Origin: Nitrospirales bacterium
GTDB lineage: Bacteria; Nitrospirota; Nitrospiria; Nitrospirales; UBA8639
DNA length: 64,000 nucleotides
Reading direction: 5' to 3'
NCBI GenBank assembly: GCA_022828225.1
Contig: JAJEJG010000013.1
Location: forward strand, 362,322 to 426,321
Positions 1-8,929 of the stretch are shown in pieces (position 1 is the first letter of the stretch; each line of letters starts with the position of its first letter). The translations under genes were made by a program, and so were the position numbers. The notes under the pieces are model-generated. The model was not told the origin of the DNA, did not search any database, and saw only the letters and a program-made list of their open reading frames with translations.

Positions 1-295
1 GATACAACGTGATGGCTTCTTGCAGTTTCTCTGTGGCCGTGTCGACGTCAACAAGGGATCGATCTAGGTAGGCTTGGGCGGCTTGATGTTCAAGGGCCAG
101 GGCTTCCTGTTCCTGTTGGTATTGCACCAGGTACAGAGCCCCGAGAAGGATCACCACCGTGATTGCCACGACGATGCCGGTAATGAGCGCCCGGCGATGG
201 AGTTCGGCAAAGAGCCACATCCGTTCGCTTCGGGACAACAATTGCGGGATCTCCGCGCCCACCTGTTTGCTGATGTGTCTGATTTTGTAGGTCAT
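1..295 (-). CDS. Membrane-anchored protein, N-terminal part only (cut by window edge)
   Basis: The gene starts at ATG 295 on the minus strand and runs off the left edge, so about 98 codons are visible. The N-terminus is soluble and basic. One clear membrane helix lies at about residues 39-61 (ITGIVVAITVVILLGALYL region), followed by a Gln/Glu/Ala-rich segment (QYQQEQEALALEHQAAQAY) that looks like the start of an alpha-helical or TPR-type periplasmic domain. This layout resembles the YfgM/TPR membrane-anchored proteins, but too little is present to assign a family. A -35/-10 pair for the downstream tRNA faces the other way. Confidence is good that it is a gene and low for function. Confidence 0.6.
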   Translation of the reverse strand, partial: MTYKIRHISKQVGAEIPQLLSRSERMWLFAELHRRALITGIVVAITVVILLGALYLVQYQQEQEALALEHQAAQAYLDRSLVDVDTATEKLQEAITLY

Positions 296-421
296 GGTTC
301 GGTTTCGACATTTATCCTATGACGAAGGCTGCACTCTAAAGGGTCGCACCCGTATTTCTCAAGGGTGCCGTCAATTTTTGTGCCGTCCGGGTCGTCATCA
401 CGGCCGGTTCTTCCCTTACGG

Positions 422-449
422 TTGACACAACTTACTTGGCTGATATAAT
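422..449 (+). promoter_or_regulatory. Consensus sigma-70 promoter for tRNA-Val
   Basis: TTGACA at 422-427 and TATAAT at 444-449 are both perfect consensus hexamers, 16 bp apart. They lie 34 bp upstream of the tRNA-Val gene, which would place the transcription start near 456. Confidence 0.8.
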
Positions 450-483
450 GAAAAACGATGGATTTTTGAATGCATGGAATGTG

Positions 484-559
484 GGGCGGATAGCTCAGTT
501 GGGAGAGCATTGCCCTTACAAGGCAGAGGTCGCAGGTTCGAGCCCTGTTCCGCCTACCA
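484..559 (+). tRNA. tRNA-Val (anticodon TAC)
   Basis: This is a 76-nt cloverleaf with encoded CCA. The acceptor stem GGGCGGA pairs with TCCGCCT (one G-U pair). The anticodon arm is TTGCC-CTTACAA-GGCAG, so positions 34-36 read TAC. The T-arm is GCAGG-TTCGAGC-CCTGT. A perfect consensus promoter lies just upstream. Confidence 0.95.
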
Positions 560-575
560 TCTATCTCAGACTATC

Positions 576-717
576 GGAACCTCTGATTTATTGTGATAGC
601 GGGATGTAGGGCAAGGCGTCCCGGAGCGAAACCCGAGGCTTATCATAGAGATAGGTGAGGGTTGAGCGAGGACACAACGCCGCCATGCGCCAGATCGTGC
701 ACTAAATCAGAGGTTCC
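576..717. mobile_element. 142-bp MITE-like element, copy A, with 15-bp terminal inverted repeats
   Basis: The ends GGAACCTCTGATTTA (576-590) and TAAATCAGAGGTTCC (703-717) are perfect 15-bp inverted repeats. The interior (about 588-692) reappears in inverted orientation at 59710-59819 with about seven mismatches in roughly 105 bases. It carries no ORF of note and lies between tRNA-Val and tRNA-Asp. No convincing target-site duplication is visible. A non-autonomous transposable element is the simplest reading; a conserved structured RNA is the alternative. Confidence 0.7.
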
Positions 718-817
718 TACCCAAATAGAACGTCGAACGTACAACCTGGCGGGTCGATTGGCCCGGGCAGGGTTTCGTTTCGACAGCACAGCCAAAAGGC
801 TGCCCTCTTACGTGAAT

Positions 818-895
818 GGGGCCGTCGTTCAGCCAGGTTAGGACGCCAGATTGTCAATCTGGAAGTCGCGGGTTCAAATCCCGTCGGCCCCGCCA
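818..895 (+). tRNA. tRNA-Asp (anticodon GTC)
   Basis: This is a 78-nt cloverleaf with encoded CCA. The acceptor GGGGCCG pairs with CGGCCCC. The anticodon arm is CCAGA-TTGTCAA-TCTGG, so 34-36 read GTC. The T-arm is GCGGG-TTCAAAT-CCCGT and the discriminator base is G. Confidence 0.95.
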
Positions 896-981
896 TTCAC
901 GTTGTTGTGGCTGTTCTCACTTGCACGGTGAGTGTTCAATTTATCACGTTACATCACGTTTCGGGCTGAACGTCACATCCG

Positions 982-1713
982 ATGTTTTCAACCGACCCTC
1001 TTGAACTGTTTGGTTCCCTGGGGACCATCTCCATCATCGTCCTGTTTATCCTGCTGGTGTTTTCCGTCTTTTCGTGGGGTATCATCCTGCACAAATGGCG
1101 CATGTTCCGGCTCATCAAAAGAGAGGAACGACAGTTTCTTCAGGCCTATCAGGAGGAAGGCGCGCTCAGCGAAAAGGAGCTGCATCTTCTTCAACACGTG
1201 GCCGCAGAATTGCCGCATAGTCCCAGCGGATCAGTATTACTGGACGTGTTGAATCGCGTGGGGCATCTTGTCGAGCACAACACGGGCGACGTCGCGGTGC
1301 CGGCCCGGAAGACGGGACCTTGGCCGGACCGCCAGTATTTGGAGAAGGTCGTCCAGTATCTCATTCAACAACACATCGCCCGGCAGGAAACCTATCTGCC
1401 CTTCCTGGCCACGACGGGAAACATTAGTCCCTTCATCGGGTTATTGGGAACGGTTGTCGGCGTGATTAACGCCTTTCAGCAAATCGGCATCGAGGGTACG
1501 GCCAGTATCGCTTCGGTCGCTCCCGGTCTCTCCGAGGCCCTCCTGGCAACCGCTGCGGGCCTGTTTGCTGCGATTCCCGCCGTCATTGGGTATAATTACT
1601 ATCTTGCCCAAATCCGGAAAACCATATTCGGCGTAGAAGCCTTCAGCATCGAATTTCTGAATGCTCTCGACGCGCCGGTTCTTGCCGGCAAAAAAGGTCG
1701 AAGTCGCCAGTGA
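982..1713 (+). CDS. tolQ: TolQ, proton-channel subunit of the Tol-Pal motor (MotA/TolQ/ExbB family)
   Basis: This is a 243-residue inner-membrane protein that with TolR forms the proton-driven motor energising outer-membrane constriction. Three membrane segments are visible: about 14-36, 145-168 and 185-207. The second contains the family signature GLLGTVVGVINAFQQIG and the third ATAAGLFAAIPA. The length matches TolQ (about 230). The start at ATG 982 places the first helix directly after a short FSTDPLEL leader, as in the family. It overlaps the next gene by 4 bp and opens a tolQ-tolR-tolA/tonB-tolB operon, which favours TolQ over ExbB. Confidence 0.92.
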   Translation: MFSTDPLELFGSLGTISIIVLFILLVFSVFSWGIILHKWRMFRLIKREERQFLQAYQEEGALSEKELHLLQHVAAELPHSPSGSVLLDVLNRVGHLVEHNTGDVAVPARKTGPWPDRQYLEKVVQYLIQQHIARQETYLPFLATTGNISPFIGLLGTVVGVINAFQQIGIEGTASIASVAPGLSEALLATAAGLFAAIPAVIGYNYYLAQIRKTIFGVEAFSIEFLNALDAPVLAGKKGRSRQ

Positions 1714-2144
1714 TTGTTGAACCCCGGAATCGTCGGTTTCTTTCTGAAATCAATATCATTCCTCTCGTCGACGTGATTCTGGTGTTGCTGGTCATCTTTA
1801 TGGTGACGACGCCGATGTTGCACCGGGGCATTGATATTACACTCCCGCGTTCGCAATCGAATACCGTCGTCCCCATGGAGCGTCTCGTGATCACCATTGA
1901 ACCCGACAAACGGGTTTACCTGGATGAAGATCTTGTCACCTTGCTTGATTTACGGAAGCGTCTGCATGAAGCCAAAGATTCGAATCCCCTCGTGTCGGTC
2001 TACCTTCGAGCCGACCGGCACGTTCCCTACGGACGGATCGTCCAAGTCATGGATGAAGTCAAGGGGGCGGGAATCGAACGGTTAGGGATGGTCACGAACC
2101 CCCAGGGGAGGGTGGTGGTAGAAGAGGTCTTCGAGCCTCTGTAA
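1710..2144 (+). CDS. tolR: TolR, biopolymer transport protein (ExbD/TolR family)
   Basis: This 144-residue protein has one N-terminal membrane helix (about 14-37, INIIPLVDVILVLLVIFM) and a periplasmic domain. Asp21 inside the helix is the conserved proton-binding aspartate of TolR/ExbD. The start is GTG 1710, overlapping the tolQ stop codon as GTGA, which indicates translational coupling. It works with TolQ as stator or plug of the proton channel. Position between tolQ and tolB supports TolR rather than ExbD. Confidence 0.92.
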   Translation: MIVEPRNRRFLSEINIIPLVDVILVLLVIFMVTTPMLHRGIDITLPRSQSNTVVPMERLVITIEPDKRVYLDEDLVTLLDLRKRLHEAKDSNPLVSVYLRADRHVPYGRIVQVMDEVKGAGIERLGMVTNPQGRVVVEEVFEPL

Positions 2145-2158
2145 GTTGGAATGACGCC

Positions 2159-3775
2159 ATGTCGTATGCGACGCCATTCAGTCTCTTGTCGTTCCATTTG
2201 CCGGATCATGACGACTCGGTGGCAGAACGGCTGTCTTGGCCTCTTGGCGGTTCGGTGCTCCTCCACGCGGTCGTGTTCGTCGCGTTGCTGGGTTTGCGTT
2301 TCGCCTCATCGCTCGAACAGTCCTCAGGGTCTTACGAGGTCACACTCGTCGCGTTGCCGGAAATCGCGGCGTCTCCGACGGCCGCACCGCAGAGAAAGGC
2401 CGTGATTCCTCCAAGCAAAGCAGTGAGAACGACTAAAACCCGGTCCCCGGTGAGCCCGAGAGTACCCAAACGGCCGATGGATGCTCTCGTGAGCGAGTCG
2501 AAATCACAGGCCCCGGTCATACCCCCCAAGGTTGTCGCGCCACCGGTTGCGCCGGACCACAGGCCCACTTTGAAACAGAACATAGACAAGCTTCTCCCTC
2601 CACTCCAGGCGGATGTCGCAGAAGTTCCTAAACCTGAACGGGTGACGGAGTCGTTCAGGAGCGCCCTGGACTCCGTGGTCGTGCCGAAGCCCCAAGCCCG
2701 CCCGGTTTTGCCCCAAAAGGCTGCGCCAGTCCGGCCTGCGGCACCGGCTCCCGTCAAACGGGCACCTGCCGCGGAGACGGACGTGCCGGCATTCAAGGCG
2801 CCTCCGCAACCTCCGAAATTGGTTGTCGGGAAGTCAAAAACGTCCACGCCCACTCCCGCTCCAAAAGCTAACGCGTTGGCCCCAAAACTGAAGCAAGCCG
2901 TCAGCGCCACGGTCGTCCCCAAGAAGCCGGAGCAGGTTGCTAAACGCGTGGGCCCGGCCGTCGCATCGAAACGCAGGCAGAAACAGGTTTCGCCCAAGGC
3001 TCCTGAATCACCTGCCATTACCTTGCCTTCCCGGGCCCCTCGCTTGACAGCCGTTGCCCCGCCTGAGGTGCGGAAAAAGGAGACACCACTGCAAACGGTA
3101 CGGAAGAGCAGCACTGTGGAGTCGTTGAAGGAGGCGATTCAATCCGTGCGGATCCCCCAGAGAAATCCCAAGAGCAAAACGGTACCCGCAAAGAGAGCGG
3201 TGCCGCTCGTTCCCGAAACGGTGTCCCCCGCGAAGGCCGCCGAGGCTCGAAACCGATCGCTCCCCAAGATTGTGCCCCCTCAGGCTCCGCAGTTGGCCGA
3301 AGTCCAAGCCCCGGTCCCTTCTGAACCCACGGTTGCGAGGACCGTGTCCGATCCGGATACTCCTCTGAAGCAGGAGGTTGATGTTTCAATTCCCGATTTA
3401 TTGTCTTTTGACGCCCACCGGGTTTCCAAACAAACGGAGAGTGGTGAGGAGGAAAGGCGTGGTCTGCGGAGGGCGGGATTTTGTTCCCAAAACAATCCCT
3501 ATTGGAAGAACGTCGAGGATATGATTGATCGCATACATGGAAGCATTTATCGGTACCATTATCGCGTGACATCCCCGGCGGTCCTGACTTTTCGTGTCGA
3601 GCGGAACGGTCAGGTAACGAATCTGGCTGTTGTCCGATCCTCCGGAAACGAAAAATTTGATATGGTCGCGAAAAGTGCGGTCGAAGCGGCATCCCCATTA
3701 CCGCTTTTTCCCGCGAAAGTGACCAAGCCCTCTTGTCAGGTCCAACACAAATTCGAGGTTAATCCAAACCGATGA
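2159..3775 (+). CDS. TolA/TonB-like energy transducer with long Pro/Lys-rich stalk
   Basis: This 538-residue protein has one membrane helix at about 29-50, a long Pro/Ala/Lys/Val-rich extended stalk (about 70-420), and a C-terminal TonB/TolA-type domain (about 440-535, with FRVERNGQVTNLAVVRSSG). Two cysteines bracket the C-domain (GFCSQ and PSCQV), as in TolA domain III. The stalk is of the Pro-rich TonB kind rather than the helical kind of E. coli TolA, so it mixes features of both. Its place between tolR and tolB suggests the TolA role of spanning the periplasm from TolQR to TolB or Pal. It overlaps tolB by 4 bp (ATGA). Confidence 0.8.
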   Translation: MSYATPFSLLSFHLPDHDDSVAERLSWPLGGSVLLHAVVFVALLGLRFASSLEQSSGSYEVTLVALPEIAASPTAAPQRKAVIPPSKAVRTTKTRSPVSPRVPKRPMDALVSESKSQAPVIPPKVVAPPVAPDHRPTLKQNIDKLLPPLQADVAEVPKPERVTESFRSALDSVVVPKPQARPVLPQKAAPVRPAAPAPVKRAPAAETDVPAFKAPPQPPKLVVGKSKTSTPTPAPKANALAPKLKQAVSATVVPKKPEQVAKRVGPAVASKRRQKQVSPKAPESPAITLPSRAPRLTAVAPPEVRKKETPLQTVRKSSTVESLKEAIQSVRIPQRNPKSKTVPAKRAVPLVPETVSPAKAAEARNRSLPKIVPPQAPQLAEVQAPVPSEPTVARTVSDPDTPLKQEVDVSIPDLLSFDAHRVSKQTESGEEERRGLRRAGFCSQNNPYWKNVEDMIDRIHGSIYRYHYRVTSPAVLTFRVERNGQVTNLAVVRSSGNEKFDMVAKSAVEAASPLPLFPAKVTKPSCQVQHKFEVNPNR

Positions 3776-5142
3776 AGAAAAACGCCACGCATTTGATTGT
3801 GCTTGTCTTTTTTTCGGTTCTGCCGTTTGTTGCACATGCGGAGGATGAGAAAGCCGAAGTGTTTTTGAAAACGCCGTCGGAATTCCAAAAAATTCCCATC
3901 TGGATCATGGGGTTCGCCGGGAGTGAGAGCCCGCAAGAGAATGAAGCCGGAATCGGCAAGCAGGTCGATACGATTCTCAAGGCAGATTTGCGGCGTACCC
4001 ACGTGTTCAAGGTCATTGAACGAGCCACGGACACGCTCCCGCTTTCGAAAGCGGGGTGTCAGGAAAAATCCCCCATCGTGAAAGCCAAGGCGAGCTCGGC
4101 TCCGGTGGTCACCTGGGGACGAATCGGCCGAAAAGATGGAAAATTGTTCTTGGAGGCGTGTGCCTACGATGGCGGGGAAACGGATTTCATCGCAATCGGC
4201 AAACGGTATACCGGTAATCCGATTACCGTAAGACTCCTGCGGTCGATGGTGCACAGGTGGGCTGATGCCTTAGTCGCGCATTACACGGGGGATCCCGGCA
4301 TCGCCCAGACCGAGATCATGTATGTATCCGAAGACAAGGCAGGCAGACGGCATTTATACGAGATGGATTACGATGGGTTCGGTCCCAGGCGCGTCACGTC
4401 GGACCCGATATTGAGCCTCATGCCGGACTGGTCGCCGGACCGCCGCGCCGTTGTGTATACGACCTATCACGGCAACAATCAGGAAATCGTTCGGCTTGAG
4501 TTAGACAAGAAATTGGATCAAAGGAACAAACGAACCCTGGTGCCCTCTCAAACGTTGAATATCACTCCGGCGGTTTCCCCGAATGGACGACTGTTAGCGT
4601 ATGCTTCCGCCAGGGATTCCGCCAGGAAAGGGAGCTCCGACATTTTCATCATGAACCTGAGCACGGAAAAGAAAACACAATTAACGAAAAAACGCAGTGC
4701 GGAATTGTCGCCGACCTGGTCGCCGGATGGACGAGAACTGGCGTTCACATCGGATAAGACCGGTCGACCGCAAATCTACATTATGAAGGCCGACGGCACG
4801 CATGTCCGCCGGTTGACGTATGAAGGGCGCTATAATGCCGCCCCGGCGTGGTCTCCTCGGGGAGATTGGATCGCCTACGTCTGCCGCATACCCGGCTATG
4901 GGCTGAAATTGTGCCGAATTTCCGTGGATGGGAAGCGTCGCGTTCAAATCACGAGCGGGCCCCCCGGTGAAATCGACGATTCTCCTTCATGGGCGCCGAA
5001 TGGTCGTCATTTGGTATTCAGTTCGACGCGAGGCGGACAGAGTCATATTTATATGATTCAGTATGATGGTACAGGGTTGGAACAGTTGACGAAGGGCGGG
5101 ATACACCATAGTTCTCCTGCCTGGTCTCCATTGTCGGAGTAA
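3772..5142 (+). CDS. tolB: TolB, periplasmic beta-propeller of the Tol-Pal system
   Basis: This 456-residue protein starts with a cleavable signal peptide (MKKN..., hydrophobic core, cleavage near AHA-ED at about residue 23). An N-terminal TolB domain (about 30-170) follows, then WD40-like propeller blades with repeated motifs of the type LMPDWSPDRR, ITPAVSPNGR, LSPTWSPDGR and AAPAWSPRGD. The length fits TolB (about 430). It is the last recognisable tol gene of the operon. In known systems TolB binds Pal and TolA; a Pal gene is not found next to it here. Confidence 0.93.
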   Translation: MKKNATHLIVLVFFSVLPFVAHAEDEKAEVFLKTPSEFQKIPIWIMGFAGSESPQENEAGIGKQVDTILKADLRRTHVFKVIERATDTLPLSKAGCQEKSPIVKAKASSAPVVTWGRIGRKDGKLFLEACAYDGGETDFIAIGKRYTGNPITVRLLRSMVHRWADALVAHYTGDPGIAQTEIMYVSEDKAGRRHLYEMDYDGFGPRRVTSDPILSLMPDWSPDRRAVVYTTYHGNNQEIVRLELDKKLDQRNKRTLVPSQTLNITPAVSPNGRLLAYASARDSARKGSSDIFIMNLSTEKKTQLTKKRSAELSPTWSPDGRELAFTSDKTGRPQIYIMKADGTHVRRLTYEGRYNAAPAWSPRGDWIAYVCRIPGYGLKLCRISVDGKRRVQITSGPPGEIDDSPSWAPNGRHLVFSSTRGGQSHIYMIQYDGTGLEQLTKGGIHHSSPAWSPLSE

Positions 5143-5276
5143 TGATTGCCCGAACCGGCTCATGCGCTGCACAGGAACGCGGGATCACTGAAATTCGGAA
5201 GGGTTCGGTTAGTCGCTTTCCAGACGCAGAAGGATGGGAGGCCATGCAAGAAGAAATCGTAAGGGAGTGAAAAACC

Positions 5277-7118
5277 ATGTGGATTGATCGTGTTTCTTTC
5301 TTGACCTCAACAAGCTCAACACGAATAACCGGCCGTGACCTGAAAGTGGGGTTGTGCCTGGCCTGTCTGGCATTCAGTTTGACTGCCTGTGCTCAGCAGT
5401 CAGACCTCGTGAAAGTGGAAAAAGATCTTGGGGGAAAAATCACCAAATTGGATCAGGAGAAAAAAGCCTTGGCCCAAGTTCTGAAGCAGGCCAAGCAGGA
5501 GATAGCCGATGCCTTGGAGCAACAAAAGACCGAGTTAAACCAGGAACTGGTGACGGCCCAGGGCCAATTGAACGAGACAATCATGAAGGCCCGGGCGCAG
5601 TTGAATAGCGATTTGCGGAACCTGCGAGACGAGACCTTGCCCCAAAAAATCGGCGATCTGGACACGCAAATACATCAGGTCCGCAGGAGCTTTGAGAGCG
5701 CTGTCAAGCAGCAGGGCCAAGACGTCAATGACTTGAAGGCATTGCAGAAACAACGTGCGATCGAACTGTCCAAGAAGATTGACACCTTGAGGCTAAGCCT
5801 TGAGCAAGCCTTGTCGCAGCAGGGGCAAAAGGTGAAAGACCAGTTTGCCGCGTTTCAAAAGTCATTGGGCCAGTTTAAGAACGCCTTGACGGATGTCAAC
5901 AAACAGTTCGATCAGGAGGCGAAACGGGCAAAGACTTCCGAGACGAAAGTCAGACAAGATTTCGACAGGCACTTACAAGTCTTTCGCGCCAAACTCGACG
6001 CCGATACGAAAGCGTTGAAGAAGTATTTGGAAACCGAGGTCAAGACGGCAATTGAATCCATCAATACCGCATTGGATGAAGGCAACCGGAACTTGAAGGC
6101 CGACATTGACGCCCAAGCCACACGCTTGTCCGAATTTAATGTCCAATTGGGCACTGAACTCACGGGGTTGCGACAGACCGATACTTTGCACGGCAAGAAT
6201 CTGGAGGAGGTGACACGGTCCCTGGCTCAACTTCGTGACGTGTTGGGGACGACCGGAACCCAACTCGGTATGAAGCTGGACAACCAGGGCAAAGGGTTGG
6301 AACAAACGGCAAAACGGATTGAGCAGTTACAGCGTCAATATACGGCGTTGGCCAAAAAAATGGACGTCGACCTGAAGGGCCTGCACGGGTATTTGGACAA
6401 GGACGTTCGACCGAGTCTGGAATCGATCGCCAAAGCGTTCGATCAGGAGAAGAATCGAGTTTCTCAGGAGTTCATAAGGGTCTCGTCCGGTCTCCAACGC
6501 GTCGAACAAACAAACGTCTCGAACGTGACGCAAGCTCAAAAACAATTGGAAGTTCAAGCCAAACACGTGCAGGAACTGAGTCAAGCGGTGGCAGGAATGC
6601 GGGAGGTATTGGATTCCATGGCCGGCATGTTGGGCAACCGTACCGATCAGCACATGAATCAGCTTGGGCAGTTGACGGCACGATTGGCACAAATGGAGAA
6701 AGACCAGACAGCCGAAGCCGCCAAGCAGGCAACAAACACCCAGGCTGTTTCAACCCATCTCAACGAGGTGACGGCGAGCGTGCGGTCGGTCGGGCAATCG
6801 GTCGAACAATTCAAGAACCTGATGTCAACCAAGCTGAAAGAGCAGGCGGACCGCATTGAGTCCCAGGCCCGGCAACTGTCGAAATCGACGGGATCGTCCG
6901 CCGCCGTCTCGAATCTTCAGCAGGGCTTGAAGGCCAACGTCACGCAACTGAATGAACTGACCAAGTCCGTCGCGCAGTTGAAAGAGGTGGTCGGAGCCAT
7001 GGGTGAAAAGCTGGGCTCCAAGGTGGATGCGCACGAATCCCAGCTCATCGAGGTGGAGCAGGCTCTCAAGGCGTTCAAGGCATCGGCTGATTCCACCCCT
7101 TCCAAGCCTAAGAAGTAG
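5277..7118 (+). CDS. Large coiled-coil lipoprotein downstream of tolB
   Basis: This 613-residue protein has a long N-region, a hydrophobic stretch and a lipobox LTAC with the modifiable cysteine at about residue 38. The rest is almost entirely Lys/Glu/Gln/Leu-rich heptad sequence (for example KVEKDLGGKITKLDQEKKA) with internally similar segments such as GTQLGMKLDNQGKGLEQ and GEKLGSKVDAHESQLIE. This predicts a very long parallel coiled coil anchored by lipid. ATG 5277 is preceded by AAGGGAG at good spacing. It follows tolB by 134 bp and may belong to the same operon. It matches no Pal (no OmpA domain) and no TPR-type CpoB. Function is unknown; a periplasm-spanning structural role is an inference. 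Confidence 0.75.
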   Translation: MWIDRVSFLTSTSSTRITGRDLKVGLCLACLAFSLTACAQQSDLVKVEKDLGGKITKLDQEKKALAQVLKQAKQEIADALEQQKTELNQELVTAQGQLNETIMKARAQLNSDLRNLRDETLPQKIGDLDTQIHQVRRSFESAVKQQGQDVNDLKALQKQRAIELSKKIDTLRLSLEQALSQQGQKVKDQFAAFQKSLGQFKNALTDVNKQFDQEAKRAKTSETKVRQDFDRHLQVFRAKLDADTKALKKYLETEVKTAIESINTALDEGNRNLKADIDAQATRLSEFNVQLGTELTGLRQTDTLHGKNLEEVTRSLAQLRDVLGTTGTQLGMKLDNQGKGLEQTAKRIEQLQRQYTALAKKMDVDLKGLHGYLDKDVRPSLESIAKAFDQEKNRVSQEFIRVSSGLQRVEQTNVSNVTQAQKQLEVQAKHVQELSQAVAGMREVLDSMAGMLGNRTDQHMNQLGQLTARLAQMEKDQTAEAAKQATNTQAVSTHLNEVTASVRSVGQSVEQFKNLMSTKLKEQADRIESQARQLSKSTGSSAAVSNLQQGLKANVTQLNELTKSVAQLKEVVGAMGEKLGSKVDAHESQLIEVEQALKAFKASADSTPSKPKK

Positions 7119-7153
7119 CAGACGCACCGGGATTTCTTCACGAAGCGTTATCT

Positions 7154-8929
7154 ATGCAGTCGGTTGAATCCAGAATCAAAGTCCTCCCGGAATCCGTGGC
7201 TTCTCAAATCGCCGCCGGCGAGATCGTCGAACGTCCGGCGTCCGTCGTCAAGGAATTACTCGATAACAGCGTGGATGCCGGCAGCACGGTGGTTTCCGTC
7301 GACGTTGTGGACGGCGGGAGAACTCTCATTCGCGTGATCGATGACGGCGAGGGGATGAGTCGAACCGATGCTCCGTTGGCTTGCCAACGATTTGCCACCA
7401 GCAAAATCAGTCATCCACGAGATCTGACGGGCATCGCCACCTACGGGTTTCGCGGGGAGGCCTTGCCCAGTATCGCCGCGGTTTCACGGTTTCGGATGCT
7501 GACAGCCAGACGTCATGCACTGACTGGGACCGCCGTGGTCATTGACGGCGCAGACGTCCGCTCGGTCGAGGAGCGAGGTGCCGCACCGGGGACAAGAATC
7601 GAGGTCGAAGAATTGTTTTTCAATACACCGGGCCGGCGGAAATTTTTGAAGACGACGGCCACGGAGTTCTCGCACATTGCGCACGTTGTTCAGCAAGTTG
7701 CCTTGGTCAACCTGCACACGCAATTTCGATTGACGCACAATGACCACGTGGTGTTCGACTATCCCAAGGTCGCGACGCTGGACGATCGATTACTCCAGGT
7801 GTATGGCCCGAAACTCATAAGTATGATGCTACCCGTTCACTACGAGCAAGCCGACGTCCGCGTGCGTGGTATGATCGTCAATCCGCATCATGCGAAAACC
7901 GGGCGCACGCCACAGGAAATGTTTGTGAATCGGCGTCCCGTCAAGAATGCGACGATTGCGCATGCCGTGCATGAATCGTATGGCTCTTTTTTACCGAAAG
8001 GACGACACCCGACGTTTGCACTCATGGTAGAAATTGCCCCCGACGAGGTGGACGTCAACGTGCATCCATCAAAACGAGAAGTGAAATTTCGCAGCCCGGA
8101 CTTGATCCATCGAGCGATCAGGACTGCGGTTCGCGGTCCGTTGCAAAAAGACGTGGCGGGTCCGTCAACTCTTTCATCCGGGCGCGATGAGTGGGAGGCT
8201 GGTGTTGTCGACAAGGAGACGCCCGGAGAAAGCGGTGAACTGTTTGTCACACGGTCGACCCCTTCCATGGCGCACGTGCAATCGAGTTCCGGGAATGGAC
8301 AAAACAACGAAGCGGCTCAGGTCAAGGAATCCCCGGTCCTCTATCAGCTTGAGCCGGAGGTTCAGATTCTCGGACAAATCCATACCACCTATATCGTCGC
8401 GCAAGTTGGAGATGAATTGCACGTGCTGGACCAGCATACGATTCACGAACGCGTGCTGTTTGAACGTTTGTGGAGAGGTTGGGAGGGGCGCGATATCCAG
8501 AAACAATCGCTCCTGATTCCCGAACCGGTGGACGTCCCGGTCCCGGCGGCAGCGCGGTTGACGGAAATCCTGCCGGAGTTGGTCAACGTGGGTCTCGAAC
8601 TTGAGCCCTTCGGCCCGTCCTCTTTTGTCATTCGATCGGTGCCGGCGCTTGTCGGGCAGATGGACTATGGCGCCTTGCTCGAAGATATCATCGAGGACCT
8701 GTCGGAGTGGAAATCCGTGGATTCACTCGACAAACCTATCCGATCCGTCCTGGCGTCGATGGCTTGCAAGGGTGCGGTCCAGGCCGGCCGCCGGATGGAG
8801 CAGCCGGAAATGAAACACGTGGTGGACGAGTGGCTTCGTGAAGGGAGCCCCATGACGTGCCCCCATGGCCGAAGAATCTCTTTACGGTTTGGCAGTGAAG
8901 AACTGCATCGGATTTTTCGGCGTCTATGA
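7154..8929 (+). CDS. mutL: DNA mismatch repair protein MutL (endonuclease type)
   Basis: This 591-residue protein has the GHKL ATPase domain at the N-terminus (ERPASVVKELLDNSVDAG and GFRGEALPSIAAVS) and a MutL C-terminal dimerisation domain. The C-domain carries DQHTIHERVLFE, which fits the metal-binding endonuclease motif DQHA-x2-E-x4-E with Thr in place of Ala. ACKGAVQAG and CPHGRR near the end are the other endonuclease-associated motifs. It is therefore probably a nicking MutL, as in bacteria without MutH-directed repair. It overlaps the miaA reading frame by 4 bp (ATGA). Confidence 0.95.
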   Translation: MQSVESRIKVLPESVASQIAAGEIVERPASVVKELLDNSVDAGSTVVSVDVVDGGRTLIRVIDDGEGMSRTDAPLACQRFATSKISHPRDLTGIATYGFRGEALPSIAAVSRFRMLTARRHALTGTAVVIDGADVRSVEERGAAPGTRIEVEELFFNTPGRRKFLKTTATEFSHIAHVVQQVALVNLHTQFRLTHNDHVVFDYPKVATLDDRLLQVYGPKLISMMLPVHYEQADVRVRGMIVNPHHAKTGRTPQEMFVNRRPVKNATIAHAVHESYGSFLPKGRHPTFALMVEIAPDEVDVNVHPSKREVKFRSPDLIHRAIRTAVRGPLQKDVAGPSTLSSGRDEWEAGVVDKETPGESGELFVTRSTPSMAHVQSSSGNGQNNEAAQVKESPVLYQLEPEVQILGQIHTTYIVAQVGDELHVLDQHTIHERVLFERLWRGWEGRDIQKQSLLIPEPVDVPVPAAARLTEILPELVNVGLELEPFGPSSFVIRSVPALVGQMDYGALLEDIIEDLSEWKSVDSLDKPIRSVLASMACKGAVQAGRRMEQPEMKHVVDEWLREGSPMTCPHGRRISLRFGSEELHRIFRRL

